Shown here piece by piece: positions 53,896 to 64,000 of a DNA stretch of 64,000 nucleotides; position 1 is the stretch's first letter; each line of letters opens with the position of its first letter. Both the position numbers and the translations under genes were made by a program. Origin of the DNA: Aselliscus stoliczkanus. Lineage: Eukaryota; Chordata; Mammalia; Chiroptera; Hipposideridae. The notes under the pieces are model-generated. The model was not told the DNA's origin and ran no database searches. It saw only the letters and a program-made list of their open reading frames with translations. The stretch is from assembly GCA_033961575.1 (NCBI GenBank), contig CM066732.1, positions 51,675,001-51,739,000 on the forward strand, read 5' to 3'.

Positions 53896-55535
53896 GTGTT
53901 TCGGTGTTCATGATAATCTTCAAGACATTTTCAATATAAGCTTATACTTGATTATCTGTATTACTACTTTACAACTTGTCCTGTTGTGCGATTTTAGTGC
54001 CTGTGTTTCTGTTTGGTTTGCTTTGGTGCCAAGAGAACACCTAAAGTAATAGACTTTTAAGTATTCATGCAGTGTTTTTCTCATACGGTGTGTGTGTATG
54101 TGTGTGTGTGTGAGTTTGCAGCTTTGAGAAGCACTGGGCCGTGGGCTAAAGCCATATTGCTGAGTGCAGCTGACAGGACCACCATGCCCAAACTCATGTT
54201 CACCTCTCTGGCCTCAAGTCTTAACCTCTGTCCATGTGAGTCCCATGTTATAGCTTCCTCCTTGCACCCCACACCCTTAGTATACCCCTGAATTCCTTTT
54301 CTAGACTCTGCTCGGTATTGCATCCTCTTGGAAGCCTTCAGACTTCGCCAGAGATGACATTTCCCCTAGCTACTGTCATTCCTGGAGTGCCCTCAGGGAC
54401 AGCGTTTATCTCTTTGATGCCATGAAGGGTCCAGGCGCCAGGACAGTGCTTGCTGCCTTTCTGTGCTTGGAACCCAGCAGGTGCTTAATACACTCTTGCC
54501 ACATGATTTTGTCTCAGCGCAGGACTTTGTGGCCACACCAGCTATTTTCCCATGATAGACCCTGGGTCCTTCATCCTAAGATGTCAGGATATTGGCTTCC
54601 CCCCTGCCTCATGATTGTCTGGCCTTCTTGCTGTGTGTGTCATAGATGCTCTGTTAGCATTTCCTGGTTTCTCTGCTCAAGACAGACCGAGGGTAATTTT
54701 CTTCCCCTGTGGACAAATGTTTTGAGAAAAAAAAAAAAAGAAGAAAGAAATCAGAACTGTCAGTTAAGGTTGCAGAGAGGCATGGCTGGTGTCTGATTCT
54801 GCAGTTTTCCTTAAAACCTGCCTCCCTTGGCTATGGAATCAGAGTGTTTGCTGAAATGCATTACACGAGCTGCCTGCCAACCACTCCGGACGCACTGAAG
54901 TTTTCCGTGAATGACTCTTTCCCAGTGCAGGCTGCTCTCGGGCTCACTCGGCATCTTAACCTTTTTTGAGGTGACTCTGGGTATACTTACGCCACAGTGT
55001 TTTTCAAAGCCAGCCCCCCCAAATCCACAGAGTCTGTCCTACCAGCCATGCTCTTTGGCTGCCAGAGGGAGCCACCCCACGGCCCTTCGTGGTGGACTCA
55101 CTGTATGATGCTTGCGTTCCCGGGGGCCCCTGCGCAAATGTATTGGTTTGAACTTGAACCCTCCTCTCTCCTGTGCTTGTTTGTGTATGATAAACTTTCT
55201 GAAGATATTTGAAAAGCAAATGTTTGAATTGCACATCCTTATTTGATCGACCTTTTGCACTCTCCTTGCTGTCGGCCTGGAGACGGGCCCGCCTGGCTGG
55301 TTGCGGCGGGAGGGAGACACTGAGGTACTGGCTTCCAAAGGCACCTTGACGTCTGTCTGCGTCTTGACTCTCTCCTAATACTTCTCTGGCAGAGGCTGGC
55401 TGTTTAGGTAGAAATTAATCTAATGGGAGGCTTTTTTGCTCATAGAACCCTGCGTCGTCTCTCCTGAGACTCACAATGAAGGGCACAGTAACCCCTGGGG
55501 ATCCTGTCATCGCAGATCTGACATTCGAGCAGGGT
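53896..55535. other. unique intergenic sequence, no gene seen
   Basis: 54340-54510 (GGAACCCAGCAGGTGCTTAA) resembles an L2 3' end. A TG-rich tract lies at 54088-54113 and an A-rich one at 54727-54740. No exon recognised. Confidence 0.45.
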
Positions 55536-55539
55536 AACA

Positions 55540-55990
55540 GTGACAGCCATTTTATAAAAATAACATTTTTTACTATTATAGGAGTGATATATACTCAAGG
55601 CAGAAAACTTGGAAGAGTCAGAAACATCACAAATAAAAAAGACAATTTCAGCACCCTGGGGTGGCTGATGGTGCCTCTTTCTTCTGTTCCTTCCACACCT
55701 TCCTTGCAGCTTTATGGCTTCATTTTCCAAGTGCCGCTTCCCGTTTCTTTCACTCCTCATTAGACCGTCTCACCATGTCAATGTTTATTCTCTTCCCGTA
55801 TGTGGAGAGCACATGGTACTTAACCAATCCCTGGTTGGACATTTAGTTTGGGTCTAATTTCCTGTTATTACAGATAACATCTTGTGATAAACATCTTTAT
55901 TCTTGCATCTTTGCTGGCACCTCTTTCATAATTTCCTGAGGATAAATTTTGAGAAGTAGAATTCTTGAATCAAAAGGAACATGCATTTTT
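55540..55990 (-). repeat. old L1-like 3' end (reverse orientation)
   Basis: TATAGGAGTGATATATACTC, AATCCCTGGTTGGACATTTA, CTGAGGATAAATTTTGAGAA and GAATTCTTGAATCAAAAGGA follow diverged L1 3' sequence. Confidence 0.6.
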
Positions 55991-56149
55991 AATACTAAAA
56001 TAAGAATAGATGGACTTAATAAGTGTCATTCACATAGAAAATTGAAGCTTAATTTGTCATCCCACAATCAATATTAATAGCTGGGAGACTCTATTTAAAT
56101 CCCTGCCAGCTTTGCGATGGATGACATCATGTTATGCCCATTGGGAAGC

Positions 56150-56615
56150 CGTGGTTAAGAACACAGACGTGGAAGCCACGCTGCCTGGGTTCTGAGCCCT
56201 GTTCCACCGGTTACCTGACGTGACCTTCGCAAGTCACTTCAACTCTGCTTCAGCTTCCTCATCTACAAAATGGAGACAATAGACGAACCTACCTCACAAA
56301 GTTGTAACAAAACATGAAATGAATTGCTGCTACAGAGGGTACCAAAAAAATGTGTACACATTTTAAGGAAGGAAAAAACTGTATTAACAGCAATACTCAA
56401 TATATGTCAATAACAAAGATGAATACAAGTCACATTTGACTTCTGCAATGACAAGAGGTGCTCAAAGTGGTTCCCATCAGTGTCCAGACGCTTCTGATTA
56501 TGGCGAACTACTGCGTGGGCATGGATAACATCTCTTATTTATTTGGCACCCCCAATACATGTAAAGCACTCAGAATAGCCGCTGGCACGTAGCAGGTGCA
56601 ATGCAAGTATTTCCT
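56150..56615 (+). repeat. MIR SINE split by a miniature transposon
   Basis: Left part 56150-56332 (CTGCCTGGGTTCTGAGCCCT, CTTCCTCATCTACAAAATGG) and right part 56558-56615 (ATACATGTAAAGCACTCAGA, CTGGCACGTAGCAGGTGC) are contiguous in the MIR consensus. Confidence 0.85.
56333..56557. mobile_element. TA-flanked non-autonomous DNA transposon, about 225 bp
   Basis: Left end CAGAGGGTACCAAAAAAATG and the reverse complement of the right end, GGGGGTGCCAAATAAAT, share an inverted GGGT(A/G)CCAAA core. TA borders it on the left and AATA on the right. Inside, CAAGAGGTGCTCAAAGTGGT and TCCAGACGCTTCTGATTATG look like a remnant of a transposase-derived sequence. The superfamily (Tc1/mariner by TA target) is inferred. 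Confidence 0.65.
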
Positions 56616-56824
56616 ATTATTTTGTTACCTAGTTTTCCACTGACTGAGTCACTGCATATCAGAGAATATGAAGCCTGTTGTAATATTCCATTATAAGAGT
56701 GTGCCTTAACGTGTGTGTGTGTGTGCAATGGTCTTGTGTTCTTGCTAGTTACCTCCTTGTTATACGTTCCTAGAACTGGGGTTGGTGGGGGCTCACTTTT
56801 AAGGGGTTTTTTGTTGTTTTTGTT

Positions 56825-56965
56825 GTTTTTTAGCTGTGCCATCCTGCCACCTGTTGGCAGCTTAGCGGCAGCTCAGCTCGGGCTGGGCATTGAACTGCTG
56901 TTGCTCAGAGCTCAGCTCGCACTCCTGAGCGAGCTCTTAACCAACCGAGCCACTCAGCCGGCCCC
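56825..56965 (-). mobile_element. older tRNA-derived SINE, about 140 bp
   Basis: Minus strand head GGGGCCGGCTGAGTGGCTCG, GGTTAAGAGCTCGCTCAGGA, body with CAGCTCAGCTCGGG and CCAACAGGTGGCAGGATGGC, then a T-rich plus-strand tail. Same family as 59640-59765. Confidence 0.82.
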
Positions 56966-58355
56966 TAAAGGTTTTTAGATATATATATTCCGAGTTGTAG
57001 TTTCGGAAAGAGGAGCTAGCATGCCCACCTGGGAATGAAGCCGCTGTTTTCCTGTGACAGCATCTGAAGGAGTTTTGTGCTGGGCTGGGTGGCTTTGCCT
57101 TGTCGTCTGGGCATACTGGGATTGTGAGAACAAGGAAAAATATAGGCCGTGTTGTGAAACTTGCGTGGCTGAGCCCCCCGCCGCTGTTGTGAGAAGCAGC
57201 TCCTTCAGAAGCCAAAAGGAAGGCTGCACAGCCAGCAATTCCAAAACGGCCTTGTCATTGTCGCCATTTTGGCCTCTCTTACAGACACACAACACAGAGA
57301 AATTATCCAAACGCGAAGAAGAGATTGTTCGCCTTATTGCTTTCAATTGTGTTTGTTCTAATTTTTTCTTCCCTTTATAATGTCTTAGTTGGAAAATTAA
57401 TTCACAGAAAAACCAGCAACCTATGAAACAGGGTTTAGAATGACAGTGAATCTCCCTCATCCCCGACCTTGGTTTTTCCCCCAGAGGCAACCAGTGTTGC
57501 CAGTTTTTGTGTGTTCGGCCAGAAATATTCTACTCCTGGACACATGTATGGCCGTGTCCTTACTGTTCTCGTGTTGGTTTTCTTGATGTAACAGCATAAA
57601 AGGGTTCCATTTTTCTTAACCTGTCTGAAGGATATTTGGCGTGAATACCCTCCGGTGGTAAATGGGCAGGTGACTAGATGATGGAATAGAATGCTTCTCA
57701 GAACGTTTGGGAGGCAATTACCTTCCGACCAGCTGCCAGGCCTCGCTAACCAAGTCCCACGGACGTTAACGGAGGCAGTTAGTCTGTCTATCTGCCGTGA
57801 CTTCCTGCAGGCCTGCCGGAAGCAGAACTTGCGGGGCAGTCTCCCGTCCGGGCCCCACCTTCCTTACGCTTCAAGTGAAGAATTATACTGTAGGCTCTCC
57901 GTTGAGCCTGATGAGGTCAAGGCCTTGTCTTGTTCCCCGTGAGCACAGAGGGCGGAGGAAGAAGTGCTCGCTTCCAGCTCCAACACCCCAGGTACCCCTG
58001 TGTCCCTGTCTGTGTCACCTCCATCCTACGCAGAGTCCTCCGGCAAGGAGGCCTGGGCTCTGCCAGGACAGTGGTCCCTGACCTCCTGGCATTCACAGTC
58101 CCTGACACATGCGGGAAGAGAGAAGGGGTGTTGCCTGAAGGGAGGAGGCGGAGGGCCTTCTCAGAGCCTCTCCTGTTCTTCCACAGCAGCAAGCAGGCTG
58201 CTCTCTGTGTCTGCCTCCATTGTGGCTGTTTGTTACTTAAATGGCCTCAGTTCGTTGCCAGGATGGGCACCTCGCACAGGTCGCTCTTACCCTGTAGCTG
58301 ACAGGCCTCAATACCAGACTCTCTCGGGAGCCGTAACAGCTACTGGTTGGCTGTG
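56966..58355. other. unique intergenic sequence, no gene seen
   Basis: ORFs of 108-171 codons on both strands overlap here (57054-57490, 57930-58416) with no domains or consistent splice sites. I see no gene. Confidence 0.45.
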
Positions 58356-58359
58356 TGTA

Positions 58360-58495
58360 GAAGCTGCCTTAAATGCTTGTGTCTCATTTCATGTAATCCT
58401 CTCAGTTACCTTCTGAAGCAGGTACATGTCATCGTCTCAGAGAGGTCAGTCACTTGGGCAAGGTCACACAGCTAAGCAGCACAACTGCAGATCCC
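58360..58495 (-). repeat. MIR SINE
   Basis: CATTTCATGTAATCCTCTCA, CAGAGAGGTCAGTCACTTGG and CAAGGTCACACAGCTAAGCA, the reverse MIR core. Confidence 0.8.
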
Positions 58496-58496
58496 A

Positions 58497-59632
58497 CCGT
58501 GTAGCTCCCTTTTTCTTTATCCACTCACCCTTTGATGGACACTTTGTTTCTACATCCTGGCTATTGTGAATGATGCTGCAGTGAACATGGGGGTGGGGGT
58601 CGGGGCAGATAGCTCGTCCAGATAGTGATTTCGTTTCCTTTGGATATACACCCAGAAGTTGAATTGCTGGGTCATAAGGTAGTTCTATTTTTCATTTTTG
58701 AGGAACCTCCATACTGTTTTCCCTAGTGGCCGCACAAATTGACATTTCCACCAACAGTGCACAAGCGTTCCCTTTTCTCCACATCCTTGCTAACACTTGT
58801 TATCTCTTGTCCTTTTGATGACAGCCATTCTGACAGGTGTGAGGTGGTACCTCGCTGCGGTTTTGATTTGCGTTTCCCTGATGATCAGTGATGTGTTGAG
58901 CACCTTTTCGTGTGCCTGTTGCTGTTTGTATGTCTTCTTTGGAAAAATGTTCTATTCAGGTCATTTGCCCATTTTTAAATTGGATTATTTGGGGTTTTTT
59001 TTGTTTGTTTGCTTTTGCTTTTGGATTGTATGAGCTCCTTATATATTTTGGATGTATGGTTTGGATATATATTTTGAATATCATCATATATATGGTTTGC
59101 AAATGTTTTCTTTCATTCTGTAGGCTGCCTTTTCATTTTGTTGTTTCTTATGCTGTGCAGGAGCTTTTCAGCTTGATGTTGTCCCACTTGTTTATTTTTG
59201 CCTTTGCTGCCTTTGCTGCCTGGTGTTAATGTCCAAAAAATTGTTGCCAAAACCAATGCCAGAGTTTCCCTCTGTTTTTTTTCTAGGAGCTTTATGGTTT
59301 CAGGTTTTACATCTAAGTCTTTAGTCCCTTTTGAGTTAAATTTTGAGAGTGGTGTAATACAGGAGTCTAATTTAATTCTTGTGTATGTCACTATCCAGTT
59401 TTCCCAACACCATTTCTTGAAGAGACCATCCTTTCCCCATTGAGTGTTCTTGGCTTCCTTGTCACATATTAGGTGACCATATATGTGTGTGGGTTTATTT
59501 TTGGTCCCTTGATTCTGTTCCACTGGTCTACGTGTCTGTTTTAATGCCAGCACCATATTGTTTTGATGACTATAGCTTTGTAATATAGTTTGAAAACGGA
59601 AGTGTGATACAGCATCATTTCTTCTTCTTTTT
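58497..59632 (-). mobile_element. LINE-1 ORF2 3' part and 3'UTR (minus strand)
   Basis: CTATTGTGAATGATGCTGCA, GGATATACACCCAGAAGTTG, TTGATTTGCGTTTCCCTGAT and ACCATATTGTTTTGATGACT are reverse L1 landmarks. The minus frame at 59113-59661 keeps a fragment of ORF2p C-terminal sequence (FSKK-like, KDLDVKPETIKLLEKK) but starts and ends in breaks. It is a pseudogene copy. Confidence 0.88.
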
Positions 59633-59765
59633 TTTTTTTTTAAGCTGAGTCGTCCTGCCACCTGTTGGCAGCTCAGCTCCAGCTGGGTATCGAACTGCTG
59701 CTGCTGAGAGCTCAGCTGGCATTCTTGAGGGAGCTCTTAACCAACTGAGCCACTCGGCCGGCCCT
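59633..59765 (-). mobile_element. older tRNA-derived SINE inside L1, with target-site duplication
   Basis: Minus strand head GGGCCGGCCGAGTGGCTCAG, GGTTAAGAGCTCCCTCAAGA, then CAGCTGGAGCTGAGCTGCC. Flanks CAGCATCATTTC (59610-59621) and GAGCATCATTTC (59767-59778) agree at AGCATCATTTC. Confidence 0.88.
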
Positions 59766-60945
59766 AGAGCATCATTTCATATGCGCACTTCCCATCTGTA
59801 GGTCTTCTTTGGTGAGGTGCCTGTTAAGGTCTTTGGCCCACTTTTTAGTTAGGTTGTTCATTTTCTTATTGAGTTTTAAGAGTTCATTGTACATTTTGGA
59901 TAGCAGTCTTTTATCAGATGTGTCTTTTGCAAATATTTTCTCCCAGTCTGTGGCTTGTTTTCTCATTCTCTTGACATTGTCTTTCGCAGAGCAGAAGTTT
60001 TTAATTTTAAATGAAATCCAGCTTATGAATTCTTTCTTTCATTAATTGTACCTTTGATGTTGTATCTCAAAAGTCATCATCATCCCCATGGTCATTTAGA
60101 TTTTCTCCTATATTATCTTCTAGGAGTTTTATAGTTTTGCATTTTACATTTAAATCTGTGATCCATTTTGAGTTAATTTTTTTGTGAGGTGTGTAAGGTC
60201 TGTGTCTCAACCCACATTTTTGTATGTGGTTGTCCAGTTGTTCCAAAACCACTTGTTGAAAAGGCTATTTTTTTCTTCCTTGTTTTGTTCCTTTGTCAAA
60301 GATTAGTTGACTATGTTTATGTGGGCTATTTCTGGGTTCTCTATTCTGTTCCATTGATCTATTTCTCTATTCTTTTGCCAATACCAGCCACACTGTCTTG
60401 ATTACTGTCTTGAAGTTGGATAGTATCGTCCTCCAGCTTTGTTCTTCCTCCTCCAATACTGAGTGGCCATTCTGGGGCTTTTGCCTCCCTGTAAACTCTA
60501 GGATCAGTTTGTTGATATCCACAAAATTTCTTGCTGGAATTTTTTTTATTTTAATGGTAGTGAATATATAGATCAAATTGGGAAGAACTGACATCTGGAT
60601 AATATTGAATCTCTCTGTCCAGGACCATAAAATGTCTCTCCATTTATTAGGTTTTCCATGATTTCTCTCATCAGAGTTTTGTAGTTTTCTTCATATAGAT
60701 TTTGTGCACATTTAGTTAGGTTTATATCAAAGTGTTTCATTTTGGGGGGCTGTTAATGTAAATGATACTGTGTTTTAAATTTCAAGTTCCACATGTGCAT
60801 TGTGGTATAGAGGAAAGCGATTGCATTCTGTATCAACCTTGTATCCTACAACCTTGCTATAATTGCTTACTAGTTCTAGGACTTTTTATTGTTATTGGTG
60901 ATTCTTTCGGATTTTTCATATAGATAATCAGAACAATCACTTTTT
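59766..60945 (-). mobile_element. second LINE-1 remnant (minus strand)
   Basis: TTAGGTTGTTCATTTTCTTA, TGTCTTTTGCAAATATTTTC, TTGAGTTAATTTTTTTGTGA, TTATTAGGTTTTCCATGATT and TAGGTTTATATCAAAGTGTT are reverse L1 ORF2 landmarks. It repeats a region already covered by the 58497-59632 copy, so it is a different insertion. Many stops. Confidence 0.85.
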
Positions 60946-61079
60946 AAAAATTATGCCCTACTTTGCTCCTACGCTGTCATCTACCTAATGAGAGATTTTG
61001 TTGAGAGAGGAGAACCTGAGGTGGGGAATAACCATCACCCCATGAAGGGTGCTCAATTATTATAAAATATACCCTAATT

Positions 61080-61722
61080 CTTTTTTTTTTTTTTTAAAGA
61101 TTTTATTGGGGAATTGGGGAATGGGAACAGTGTTGGGGAATTGGTGGAAGGGACCAGCCAAGTTGTTGTTCTTCAATCTTCGTTGTGGAGGGTGTCAGTC
61201 ACCATCTGGCTTCCTGTTGGCAGCTCGTGGCCTCTAAGCTCAAGGTGCTGAGTTCAGGCTTAGTTGCGGGTGGGCGTAGCCACCATCCCATGCGGGAGTC
61301 GAACCAGCAGCCTTGTGGTTAAGAGCGCACGCTCTATCCTCTGAGCCATCCGGGCAGCAGCTCAGCTCAAGGTGCTGAATTCAATCTTAGTTGTGGGTGG
61401 GCATAACCACCATCCCATGCGGGAGTCAAACCAGCAGCCTTGTGGTTAAGAGCCCACGCTCTATCCTCTGAGCCATCCGGGCAGCAGCTCAGCTCAAGGC
61501 ACGGAGTTCAATCTTTAGTTGTGGGTGGGCGTAGCCCACCACTGAACAGGCAATCTTGTTGTTACACCAGCTGAGCCATTCTGACACCTGTTGGCAGCTC
61601 AGCGACAGCTCAGCTCGGGCGCAGCGTTCACTGGCCCATGTGGGAATCGAACCGGCGGCCCTATTGCTCAGAGCTCATGCTCTAAGCCAACTCTTAACCA
61701 ACTGAGCCACTCAGCTGGCCCC
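61080..61722 (-). mobile_element. composite multi-module tRNA SINE, about 640 bp (Rhin-1-like)
   Basis: Minus strand: a tRNA-like head (GGGGCCAGCTGAGTGGCTCA, B box GGTTCGATTCC) at about 61610-61722, then tandem modules. Two of these, plus 61241-61367 and 61368-61494, have an exact 127-bp period and each carry GGATGGCTCAGAGGATAGAG (A-box-like) and GGTTCGACTCCCGC or GGTTTGACTCCCGC (B-box-like). A third, diverged module occupies 61495-61600. The 3' end is the shared CCCCAATAAAATCTTTAAAA tail. Similar modular Rhin-1 SINEs are known from horseshoe and leaf-nosed bats (from memory). Confidence 0.85.
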
Positions 61723-63360
61723 ACATACCCTAATTCTAATACTCACTGTGTCTTATGAGAAAATATGTATCTTAGATCATTGTTTTTCTAGAAGCGCAGT
61801 GCACTGCATCTTAGAGTAGAAGATGCATCCATGTTGGGCCTTCGTGGTCTCAGGTTGCCAGGTTGTGGGGTTTTGGGAGCTAAGGCATAAGCTATCTGGG
61901 GAGTGTGGGTGTCAGGGCTGCCCCAGACTGTGAGCCAAAAGACTGGTGTCATCGAACTGGAGATTCAGTAGTGACAGCTCCTCCCCACCCCTGGCTTTTC
62001 CAAGCAGCCAGTGCAGAGTCCATGTGTGACTTCACTCTATGTCATGCCATATTGGTGCTAGTACCCCTTCTCTGTGTTTGGCATAAAACAGCTACCAGGG
62101 ATGAAAGAGCCAGACACCAAAAACCAAAGCAAAAACCCCCCTGAGGATTACAAAAACATCATTTTTTGCAACAGACATCTGCTGTTTTTACCTGGGAGGA
62201 TCTTGGGCTCTCAGTGCCTTGATTTGCCTTTGGAGAACTACTCCTTCTCAAGCCCAGGGCTACACGGGTGGTCATGTGATTTGGGCCTGGCCAATCAGCA
62301 TATCCCACTGGCTTGGCCTCTGTGATTGGTTTGAGGGTGGGCCTGGGACTCCAGCTGGTCCAGTGAGATCCCTCCCTCGGACTTCTGCTAGAACTTACTG
62401 GGAACCAGGCAGGCTTGCCCTTTCTAGTGGGGTTGCCAAATTTAGGATGTCATCCTGGAGGTGGGGTTGAGAGGGAGGCACCTGGAGGAGGGCAGGGGAG
62501 CCTGCCTGAGAATGAAGCCACCACACAGGACAGCACAGGCAAGAGGTGGGAGAGAAACAGGGGTCTGACATGATTGTCTGAAGCCCTGTGTCAGACTGTG
62601 CTGGAAGGCAGCCATGACCTGGTGTTTTTAGTTACATGAGCCAATCAATCCCCTTCTCTATTTAATCCAGTTTGAGCGTGTTTGTCACTGGAAAGTGACG
62701 GAGCCTAAACTGACATCCTCTAAGAACCATGCGGGTGCTGTCTGCAGCAGACCGTGTTCCGGAAAGGCAAACTCCAGACCCCAGGAAGCAGTTGGGTCTG
62801 TGTCCTTCTCTCTCTTGCCTGGAACCTGAGCCACACTCCAGCTTTCCCTGAACTCCCCAACGCGCATACCTGGGCTGGCCTGTAAATCCCTCTGAGCCCC
62901 ATCACCCACACGCAGCCCTGCTTGTGGGAGCGCTCAGCAGGACCTCCCTGGTAAGCAGCTGCTTGGGCATCCATCTGTCCGTCTGTCTCCTCCAGGAGAA
63001 CGTGAGTCCTGGGAGAGCTGGAGCCCAGGGTGGCCCGGTCTGCAAGCTCTGTCACCTTGCCTGCCACTTTCCAGGTGCTCAGCGAACTGAGTGGAAAGGA
63101 AAGCAGTCCAACAAGAGACCGGATCGCTTGGAAATCCGGGCACAAGGAAAGAGCAGAGCACTTGGAGTCCAAAAATAACTGCAGGCATCGTGCACTGCAA
63201 TTGTGCTCTGCTTGGGCCTCTTTGGGCTCCAGCTGCCTCACCCATAGCAGGAATATCGTGAGCCAGGCCTGAGTGTGTCAGTGACAGTGCCGACGAGGCC
63301 AGAGCATGTGGGGCGTCGCCTCGTGCCCCATACTTCACGTGTGCACCCTCATGTACCCAC
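61723..63360. other. unique intergenic sequence, no gene seen
   Basis: The minus-strand ORF of 173 codons at 62720-63241 overlaps others in different frames, without a domain or splice support. Nothing else recognised. Confidence 0.45.
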
Positions 63361-63364
63361 ACTC

Positions 63365-63495
63365 TGCTGGGTCAGGAAGGCTGTACTATTGCCCCCACTT
63401 TACAGATGAGAAAACTGAGGCACCCTGAGCATAAGTCGCCCAACCAACGCCACACAACTGGTCAGTGGAGGAGGCTGCACTGGAGCCTGGCCAGA
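63365..63495 (-). repeat. MIR SINE
   Basis: CCCCCACTTTACAGATGAGA, AAACTGAGGCACCCTGAGCA and ACACAACTGGTCAGTGGAG fit the reverse MIR core. Confidence 0.8.
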
Positions 63496-64000
63496 TCTGC
63501 CAACTCACGGCCCGTCTTGGCTCTCAGGCTCTGTTCTCTCTGAGGGCACAGAGAGGGCAACTCCACACGCATCCCAAACCCCCGGCCGCCCTAAGAAGAA
63601 GGCCCTCCACCCACTGATCTCAGCTAGTATCTACCTGGCCCTGGGTCTTGTGCATGGCCAGGCCATTCCCAGTTTTGAGGTTTCCATATATTAAAAAGTG
63701 AGGAAGCATAAAAATAAATGTCTGCCATTGTAGTATACTTCATAGGAATAAATGTAACGAATGGTAACATACACAATAGTGAGATTTAGCTGTGCCGGAG
63801 TCATTAGCATATTCCTTTAAACATTAATTTATAGGTCACTGAAGGCAGCGTAGCCTGGTGATAGGGCACAGGTTTCAGGTGGACAGTGTTGCTGTGACTC
63901 GTGCCCAACAGCATTTGGAGGGAAGGGCAAAGGCTCACATTTGAGGCCTTGTCATGGGGTAGGGCGATGGGCCCACCCGGCTGCCCTCCACCTCAGCCAG
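63496..64000. other. unique intergenic sequence to the window end
   Basis: Nothing recognised. Confidence 0.4.

Noticed and set aside
57054..57490. ORFs of 108 (plus) and 171 (minus) codons over the same bases
   Set aside because: Mutually overlapping frames without homology that I recognise; chance open frames.
59113..59661. 182-codon minus-strand ORF
   Set aside because: Decayed L1 ORF2 C-terminal fragment continuing into a SINE; not a cellular gene.
4600..64000. exons of the next gene (ZNF423 side)
   Set aside because: No C2H2 zinc-finger coding sequence or other recognisable exon. The human neighbour lies well beyond this distance.

Overview
This is mammalian nuclear DNA. Three exons of one gene occupy the first 4.2 kb; the remaining ~60 kb is intergenic and dense with retroposons. 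About 20 copies of a tRNA-derived SINE family are present. The long form ends in an AATAAAATCTTT-type 3' end. Older SINEs built from several tRNA-like modules resemble my recollection of Rhin-1-type SINEs of Yinpterochiroptera. I infer a bat, probably of the rhinolophoid side (horseshoe, leaf-nosed, false-vampire relatives), without claiming a species. Intact introns, MIR, Tigger, MaLR-type LTR and layered L1 remnants also fit a placental mammal.

The gene is CNEP1R1 (TMEM188), on the minus strand. Exon 1 (4167-4191), exon 2 (2516-2587) and exon 3 (214-287) join in frame to encode residues 1-57 of the ~125-residue regulatory subunit of the nuclear-envelope phosphatase CTDNEP1. The last exons lie beyond position 1. 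The promoter sits in a CpG island (about 3080-4560) with two inverted CCAAT boxes. Intron 1 carries a GC-rich 19-bp minisatellite, and a SINE that landed about 24 bp upstream of the exon 2 acceptor.

From about 4.6 kb to the end I find no cellular protein-coding gene. In human, the region upstream of CNEP1R1 is a long gene-poor interval toward ZNF423, which agrees. The space holds L1 3'-end remnants, many on the minus strand (7.8, 10-12.5, 17.3-18.3, 22.8-25.4, 41.3, 52.5-53.0, 58.5-60.9 kb) and two on the plus strand (6.2-7.2, 13.3-14.5 kb). It also holds SINEs with clear target-site duplications, MIR and L2-like pieces, a Tigger1 3' end, an old MaLR-type LTR, a mariner deletion derivative with terminal inverted repeats, and a TA-flanked miniature transposon inside a MIR.

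The most striking element is a full-length, apparently recent, ORF2-less LINE-1 (half-L1, HAL1-type) at 48652-51336, minus strand. It has a CpG-rich 5'UTR beginning with a YY1-like site, an intact 290-codon ORF1, a G-rich internally duplicated 3'UTR, an A-rich tail and a perfect 17-bp target-site duplication. It encodes the L1 RNA chaperone but no endonuclease or reverse transcriptase, so it must rely on another L1.

Coordinates of repeats with target-site duplications are close to exact; those of old L1, MIR and MER fragments are estimates by eye. No alignment or database search was run.
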